From: JBCCSZ01 sp039199225
GTDB taxonomy: Bacteria; Bacteroidota; Bacteroidia; Chitinophagales; Saprospiraceae
Reading direction: 5' to 3'
DNA length: 36,334 nt
Assembly: GCA_039199225.1 (NCBI GenBank)
Contig: JBCCSZ010000029.1
Span: 1 to 36,334 of the forward strand
Shown here: in pieces, positions 32,163 through 36,334 of the stretch
How positions within the stretch are numbered: the first letter of the stretch is position 1
How the letters are laid out: each line of letters starts with the position of its first letter
The notes under the pieces: model-generated
Seen by the model: the letters and a program-made list of their open reading frames with translations, nothing else
Told to the model about the DNA's origin: nothing
Database searches by the model: none
Made by a program: the position numbers and the translations under genes

Positions 32163-32834
32163 TTACGCCTCTTGCTGTGCCAGCACCTTACCACCTTTCA
32201 ATTGGATGATGTACTTCGTTTTTTTGGCCAGCTCCATGTCGTGGGTTACCAAAACCAGGGTTGTCCCTTCATCCCGATTGAGGTCAAAAAGTAGCTTTTC
32301 AATTTTCTGTCCCGTCTCTTCATCAAGATTACCGGTTGGCTCATCGGCAAATAATATCTTCGGCGCATTGGCAAAGGCCCGAGCAAGCGAGACTCTCTGT
32401 TGCTCGCCGCCAGACAACTGGCTGGGATAGTGTTGCAATCGATCGCCTAGGCCCACTCGTTCCAGTAAATCTTGTGCTCGCCCAGCAGCGCCAGATTGGC
32501 CTTGTAGTTCCAATGGAACCATAACATTTTCCATAGCTGTAAGCGTAGGGATGAGCTGGAAGTTTTGAAAAATAAAACCGACATGGGCATTGCGAACCGC
32601 TGCCCGCTCATCTTCTGTCAGATTGTTGAGTGTAATATCATTGAGTCGGACGGTTCCAGAACTGGCGTGGTCCAACCCTGCACATAGGCCAAGTAAGGTA
32701 GTTTTGCCACTGCCAGAGGGACCAACAATCGAGAGTGTTTCGCCGGCAGCGAGATCAAAACTCACACTGTCCAGTACGGTCAAAGAGCGACTGCCCTCTG
32801 TGTAGGTTTTGCTGAGCTTTTCTACGTTTAGCAT
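32163..32834 (-). CDS. ABC transporter ATP-binding protein (LolD/MacB-like)
   Basis: 223 residues. Walker A GPSGSGKT (38-45), Q-loop FQNFQLIPTLTAMENV (from 89), signature LSGGEQQR (140-147), Walker B ILFADEPTGNLD (160-171) and the switch histidine H198 (LVTHD). The Q-loop and DEPTGNLD form is that of the LolD/FtsE/MacB group, which powers lipoprotein release or extrusion by FtsX-like permeases. No permease gene is adjacent, so the partner must lie elsewhere. It follows a small membrane-protein gene by 51 bp and could be the last gene of that operon. Confidence 0.92.
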   Translation of the reverse strand: MLNVEKLSKTYTEGSRSLTVLDSVSFDLAAGETLSIVGPSGSGKTTLLGLCAGLDHASSGTVRLNDITLNNLTEDERAAVRNAHVGFIFQNFQLIPTLTAMENVMVPLELQGQSGAAGRAQDLLERVGLGDRLQHYPSQLSGGEQQRVSLARAFANAPKILFADEPTGNLDEETGQKIEKLLFDLNRDEGTTLVLVTHDMELAKKTKYIIQLKGGKVLAQQEA

Positions 32835-32885
32835 GAAGTAGTTTTCTTGATAAACAAAATAAAGATGCTGAGGTTTTGGAAGTGC

Positions 32886-33374
32886 TTAGTGGTCCAGTAG
32901 ATCGGAATGGGTTTGGGGGCGCAAAAAGTAGAGCGTCAACTGTAAAAGATAGAGTAAGAAACTGCCTACCAAGAAAGCCATGCTGAGTAATAGCAAAGGT
33001 CCTGTACTTTCATTGAGGCTGTAGGCCGTTGCAACAAATTCATTGCTTCCGCCAGCTGAAAAGGTATTGTACCAATGGCCATTCGGGTTGGCAAAGGAGA
33101 GGAAAAGAATGCTGCCGATCAGCAGGATGAGTTGGGTGCATTTCAGCATTAAAGGAACCTGGTATCTATTAGATTCAATAGCCTTGTAGGTCAATCCATA
33201 CAGAAAAGCCAGACAGGCGTATAGGCCAAAGAGGTGGATTTTGGCTATCACTATATAGGTATCATACATTTGAATATCCAAAGTGCTAAGCCCCCGGTCA
33301 TAAATGGCCAGTACACTAAATATTACGCCGATTAGAAGAAAAAAGTGAACGATTTGCTTTTGAAAATTTTTCAT
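32886..33374 (-). CDS. Small four-helix membrane protein with a cytochrome-oxidase-I-like motif
   Basis: 162 residues with hydrophobic segments near 8-25, 42-62, 74-94 and 122-150. Residues 32-50 (LDIQMYDTYIVIAKIHLFG) resemble the heme-copper oxidase subunit I segment DIxxHDTYxVVAHFHY. The first HDTY histidine is Tyr38 and the HFH pair is KIH, so only one heme-type histidine (H47) remains. It is far too short to be an oxidase. It overlaps the preceding 74-residue gene by 4 bp (ATGA). Function unknown; heme or quinone binding is speculation. Confidence 0.65.
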   Translation of the reverse strand: MKNFQKQIVHFFLLIGVIFSVLAIYDRGLSTLDIQMYDTYIVIAKIHLFGLYACLAFLYGLTYKAIESNRYQVPLMLKCTQLILLIGSILFLSFANPNGHWYNTFSAGGSNEFVATAYSLNESTGPLLLLSMAFLVGSFLLYLLQLTLYFLRPQTHSDLLDH

Positions 33375-33595
33375 TGCTTTGTTTGATTTTTTTTGATGTA
33401 AAATTCTACCTCGCCTGTAGTAGGACTTTCGGTATAAAACAAAGCTCCGGTATCTACGTCTTGCTCTTGAATGAAATTTATCATTGGGCGCACTGCATCA
33501 CTGTTTGATATGGCTGGTGCAATGCCGAAGATAAAGACCGCAAATATACCAACACCTGCTATAAGTTTCAACCAGGCGTGCCGTCGATTGTTCAT
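33371..33595 (-). CDS. Small single-span membrane protein, hypothetical
   Basis: 74 residues: a basic N terminus, one membrane segment (about 11-30, LIAGVGIFAVFIFGIAPAIS) and a soluble tail of about 44 residues ending with Lys/Gln. It starts 2 bp after the YeiH-like gene and overlaps the next gene by 4 bp, so all three are translated from one transcript. No family recognised; the tight coupling suggests an accessory subunit of the transporter. Confidence 0.6.
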   Translation of the reverse strand: MNNRRHAWLKLIAGVGIFAVFIFGIAPAISNSDAVRPMINFIQEQDVDTGALFYTESPTTGEVEFYIKKNQTKQ

Positions 33596-33597
33596 GC

Positions 33598-35295
33598 CTA
33601 TAGATTAGTGGTAATGTTAGAGAATACAAGATAAAACATGATATAGGCCATCAGTAGGGTGAGTCCGAGATTAAATGCCTGTCCACACAGATAAAGTACC
33701 AATGGCTTACCGCCTGTAAAATGCTTGCGGAGTATTGCAAAGTTGGTCGATAAGCCGATGCTCACAAAGGCCAAACAAAACAACCAGCCCCGAACGTTTT
33801 TGCTGAAGCCGCGAATTACGCCCTGATCAATCAGTGAATAGGCTACTCCTCCATCCAGAAAAGCGTAGAGGATAGACATAAATATCGATGCACCAATAAA
33901 TCCCAGAATGAATTTTGGGAAGCGTTTCCAAATCTCTGCCCAACCGATTTTGGTTTGTCCAGATTGTTCCACCTTGCTCGCAAAATAGATCGCTACGCCA
34001 AATGCGACGATGCCAATGAGAATATTTTGAATCATTTTGATGGTCGCAGCAACATTCAAAGCCGTATCACCCAAAAATGCACCAGCAGCGACTACAGCTC
34101 CGGTCGCATCTATTGTACCACCCATCCAGGCACCACCAAGGACCTCCGGCATGCCCATCCAGTTGATGAACAAGGGCATCACAATCATCATCACAGAGGT
34201 AAAGATCATGGATAAGCCAATGGCAAGTGTAAGCTCTTCTTTTTTCGCATTGCAGGCCGCCGCCGTTGCAACAGCAGCAGATACACCACAAACCGACATG
34301 TCGGCCGAGATGGTCATGTTGAGGGTTTTAGAAGAAATCTTCAATACCTTTTGACCAAACCAAAATGTGCTTACTAGCACAATCGGCGTTACAACCCAAG
34401 CGACGAAGATGCCTGGAAGGCCAATGGAAAGAACTTTGCCAAAGAGGATTTCTGCTCCCAAGAGAACGAGGCCCGTCTTGATATAAAGTTCGGTTTTAAG
34501 GGCTGGCTTTACCCATTCCGGCGTTCCGATGGTATTGCTAATCAACAGCCCCAGTAAAATGGCCCAGGCGGCGTAACCAACTCCCAGGGCTTTCATGTTG
34601 GCTTGTGCCGCAAGTAAATAGGCGAGTAAAGCAAAGGCAAAAACGTAGGCAAAAGCCTTGAAAAAGGGGGTGGCTTTTCCGTCGAGTACAAGAGCGGCCA
34701 GCCCAAATAAGAGCGCTAGTATGAGCCCCCAGGCCAACAACCAGGCTGTTTTATGATATGCTTTGGCATTGTACTTCTTGGCGACCTTTGCATACACCTT
34801 CTTTTGAGCTCGCCAATTTTCAATAGCGATCACAGCAGACTGGTTGAGTTTTTCGTTTTGAAAGTTCTGATCGCGAGCAGCCTTTTCGAGCTCTTCTGCC
34901 GCCAGATGCTCTGTAGCAACACTTCGTTTGGCAGCTTCAAATTTTTCCTTTAAGGCACCTCTCTTTAACTCGGCTTCTTGGTCGCTTTGGAAAAAAGCTG
35001 TGATCGGATTGTACTGCCAGCTGCCAGGCTTGCTTGTGAGCTTGCCTAAAAACTTGCCGATGTTACTACTGCTGCCTTTTATTTTTTGCTGGGAATCGTA
35101 AGCCTCATACCAGGCAATAGATTTGAAGGGTACTTCGGTCGTTTGGGCGGCCAACTGGTCATCCAGCTGCCGATGTTGCTTGTAAAGGTCTTTGGGCGGG
35201 GCAGAGAAAAAAAGCAAGATTGCTACGAGTAGTATGCCACTACCCAGCCAAATGGCCCAGTGATCTTCCTTTTGAAAAAGTTGCTTTATCGACAT
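33598..35295 (-). CDS. YeiH/UPF0324 family putative transporter with long N-terminal extension
   Basis: 565 residues from the ATG at 35295; 16 further codons upstream are open but not signal-like. The C-terminal part (from about 215) is the YeiH family (often annotated as putative sulfate exporter): KTGLVLLGAEILFGK, the TISADMSVCGVSAAVATAAA block and GGAWMGGTIDATGAVVAAGA. Ahead of it lie one membrane span (14-30) and a charged, helical segment of about 150 residues (31-185) not found in short family members of about 340 residues. First gene of an operon with two small membrane proteins and perhaps the ABC ATPase. It is divergent from paaA; no clear minus-strand -7 box was found. Confidence 0.85.
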   Translation of the reverse strand: MSIKQLFQKEDHWAIWLGSGILLVAILLFFSAPPKDLYKQHRQLDDQLAAQTTEVPFKSIAWYEAYDSQQKIKGSSSNIGKFLGKLTSKPGSWQYNPITAFFQSDQEAELKRGALKEKFEAAKRSVATEHLAAEELEKAARDQNFQNEKLNQSAVIAIENWRAQKKVYAKVAKKYNAKAYHKTAWLLAWGLILALLFGLAALVLDGKATPFFKAFAYVFAFALLAYLLAAQANMKALGVGYAAWAILLGLLISNTIGTPEWVKPALKTELYIKTGLVLLGAEILFGKVLSIGLPGIFVAWVVTPIVLVSTFWFGQKVLKISSKTLNMTISADMSVCGVSAAVATAAACNAKKEELTLAIGLSMIFTSVMMIVMPLFINWMGMPEVLGGAWMGGTIDATGAVVAAGAFLGDTALNVAATIKMIQNILIGIVAFGVAIYFASKVEQSGQTKIGWAEIWKRFPKFILGFIGASIFMSILYAFLDGGVAYSLIDQGVIRGFSKNVRGWLFCLAFVSIGLSTNFAILRKHFTGGKPLVLYLCGQAFNLGLTLLMAYIMFYLVFSNITTNL

Positions 35296-35375
35296 TCCTT
35301 CAGTTTGTAGCTGTAAAAATAGGAGAAGCGATCCACAAACCATTAGAATTTAAAGACGGATGGCGACAGAATAAG

Positions 35376-35399
35376 AAAAACGAACACTTGTTCGTTTTT
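35376..35399. promoter_or_regulatory. Perfect palindromic operator at the paaA promoter
   Basis: Arms AAAAACGAACA (35376-35386) and TGTTCGTTTTT (35389-35399) are perfect inverted copies around a 2-bp spacer CT. The form ACGAACA-n2-TGTTCGT is typical of TetR-type repressor sites. It covers the -33 TTG of the paaA promoter, so bound protein would block polymerase. No regulator gene is in the window; it may also affect the divergent YeiH-like gene starting 80 bp away. Confidence 0.75.
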
Positions 35400-35418
35400 A
35401 AGAAAAGCCTTATATTTG
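35388..35418 (+). promoter_or_regulatory. paaA promoter (-33 TTG, -7 TATATTTG)
   Basis: TATATTTG at 35411-35418 matches TAnnTTTG exactly, and TTG at 35388-35390 lies 20 bp upstream, the standard Bacteroidota layout. Transcription should begin near 35425, giving a leader of about 25 nt before the ATG at 35450. The -33 element sits at the centre of the palindrome described above. Confidence 0.75.
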
Positions 35419-35449
35419 TAGCATACAATGTCCACTAAATACAAGTAAG

Positions 35450-36334
35450 ATGTCTGAAATTCAGGAACTGGAAGCTAAATTCCAAGAGAGAATCGATCAG
35501 GAAGACCGCATTGAGCCCAAAGATTGGATGCCAGATGCCTATCGCAAAACCCTAATCCGTCAAATATCTCAACACGCTCATTCGGAGATTGTCGGTATGT
35601 TGCCCGAGGGGAATTGGATTACCCGCGCACCTTCGCTACGTCGCAAGCTTGGGTTATTGGCCAAGGTGCAAGATGAAGCGGGGCATGGACTCTATCTGTA
35701 TGCTGCCTGCGAAACATTGGGTATTGAGCGCGACGAATTGCTCCAACAGCTGCACACAGGCAAGGCCAAATATTCCAGCATTTTCAACTATCCAACAACT
35801 TCTTGGGCCGACATCGGAACCATTGGTTGGTTGGTCGATGGCGCAGCCATTATGAACCAGGTGCCACTTTGCCGTTGCTCCTACGGACCGTATGCGCGCG
35901 CAATGGTGCGGGTGTGCAAGGAGGAGAGCTTTCACCAGCGCCAGGGCTTTGAGATTCTCTTGACCCTCAGCAAAGGCTCTGATGCGCAAAAAAGGATGTT
36001 GCAGGATGCCATCGATCGTTGGTGGTGGCCGTCCCTGATGATGTTTGGTCCACCGGATGCCGACTCACCACATACCGCTCAGTCTATGAGATGGCGTATC
36101 AAGCGTTTTACAAACGATGAGCTTCGACAAAAATTCGTAGACGTTTGTGCCGAGCAAGTCAAATTGCTCAATATGACCTTACCCGATCCCGACCTGAAGT
36201 GGAATGAAGAGCGAGGACATTACGATTTTGGTGAAATTGACTGGACGGAGTTCTGGAATGTTGTCAAAGGCAACGGCCCTTGCAACAAGCAGCGGATAGA
36301 AGCCCGAGTCAAAGCTTATGAAAATGGCGCTTGG
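35450..36334 (+). CDS. paaA: 1,2-phenylacetyl-CoA epoxidase catalytic subunit PaaA (3' partial)
   Basis: The frame runs 295 codons to the window edge without a stop. PaaA is the diiron oxygenase subunit that epoxidises phenylacetyl-CoA with PaaBCE in aerobic phenylacetate breakdown. The ferritin-like diiron ligands are visible: E46 (HSEIVG), E76 and H79 (QDEAGHG), and E159 with H162 (KEESFHQRQG). DWMPDAYR near the start and GPPDADSPHT in the C-terminal half are typical. Family length is about 300-330, so little is missing. The rest of the paa operon should lie beyond the edge. The promoter and a palindromic operator immediately upstream suggest induction by a pathway intermediate, which is inference. 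Confidence 0.95.
   Translation, partial: MSEIQELEAKFQERIDQEDRIEPKDWMPDAYRKTLIRQISQHAHSEIVGMLPEGNWITRAPSLRRKLGLLAKVQDEAGHGLYLYAACETLGIERDELLQQLHTGKAKYSSIFNYPTTSWADIGTIGWLVDGAAIMNQVPLCRCSYGPYARAMVRVCKEESFHQRQGFEILLTLSKGSDAQKRMLQDAIDRWWWPSLMMFGPPDADSPHTAQSMRWRIKRFTNDELRQKFVDVCAEQVKLLNMTLPDPDLKWNEERGHYDFGEIDWTEFWNVVKGNGPCNKQRIEARVKAYENGAW

Noticed and set aside
1..36334. Mobile element, prophage, CRISPR or defence island
   Set aside because: No transposase, integrase, phage gene, regularly spaced direct repeats, or flanking att-like duplication was seen; genes are mostly housekeeping or surface functions.

Overview
The window looks like a chromosomal segment of a Bacteroidota bacterium. Three proteins end in type IX secretion (T9SS) type A sorting domains, promoters carry the Bacteroidota TAnnTTTG -7 box, and there are several DUF3857 proteins and a b558-type succinate dehydrogenase. 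The large DUF7619-type surface proteins suggest a Saprospiria-like member, but that placement is inference. No phage, transposon, CRISPR array or plasmid signature is visible.

Layout. 1-94 is the tail of a T9SS-secreted protein, followed by a bidirectional terminator. 167-1706 (minus) holds tRNA-Cys, pgeF and a MobA/MocA-like nucleotidyltransferase. 1987-8697 is a sugar block: an SGLT-type sodium/sugar symporter, then on the opposite strand a FIST sensory protein with a soluble histidine kinase, then galactokinase and a ketoglutarate-semialdehyde-type aldehyde dehydrogenase. 8699-14859 (minus) has three DUF3857/transglutaminase-fold exported proteins; one keeps the Cys-His-Asp triad and two have Ser in place of Cys. 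15130-18925 (plus) has a small conserved protein, a polyprenyl diphosphate synthase, a GT2 glycosyltransferase, a methyltransferase and two tiny envelope proteins. 19266-22799 is sdhCAB, followed by an RDD membrane protein on the other strand.

23466-32011 is the most unusual part. A cytoplasmic, probably all-helical protein of about 470 residues (minus) is divergent from a large T9SS surface protein (plus), and the whole pair is repeated immediately downstream with strong divergence. 32163-35295 (minus) holds a YeiH-type transporter with a long N-terminal extension, two small membrane proteins (one with a cytochrome-oxidase-subunit-I-like motif) and a LolD-like ABC ATPase. 35450 to the end is paaA of a phenylacetyl-CoA epoxidase operon, cut by the window edge. 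Its promoter is straddled by a perfect 11+2+11 palindrome that looks like a repressor operator.

Gene packing is tight at convergent junctions. Two genes overlap by 23 bp, two are 1 bp apart, and two strong terminators extend into the 3' coding end of the opposing gene. Starts were moved from the longest open frame to internal ATG/GTG codons wherever signal peptide, family length or promoter position argued for it. No database search was possible, so family names rest on recognised motifs.
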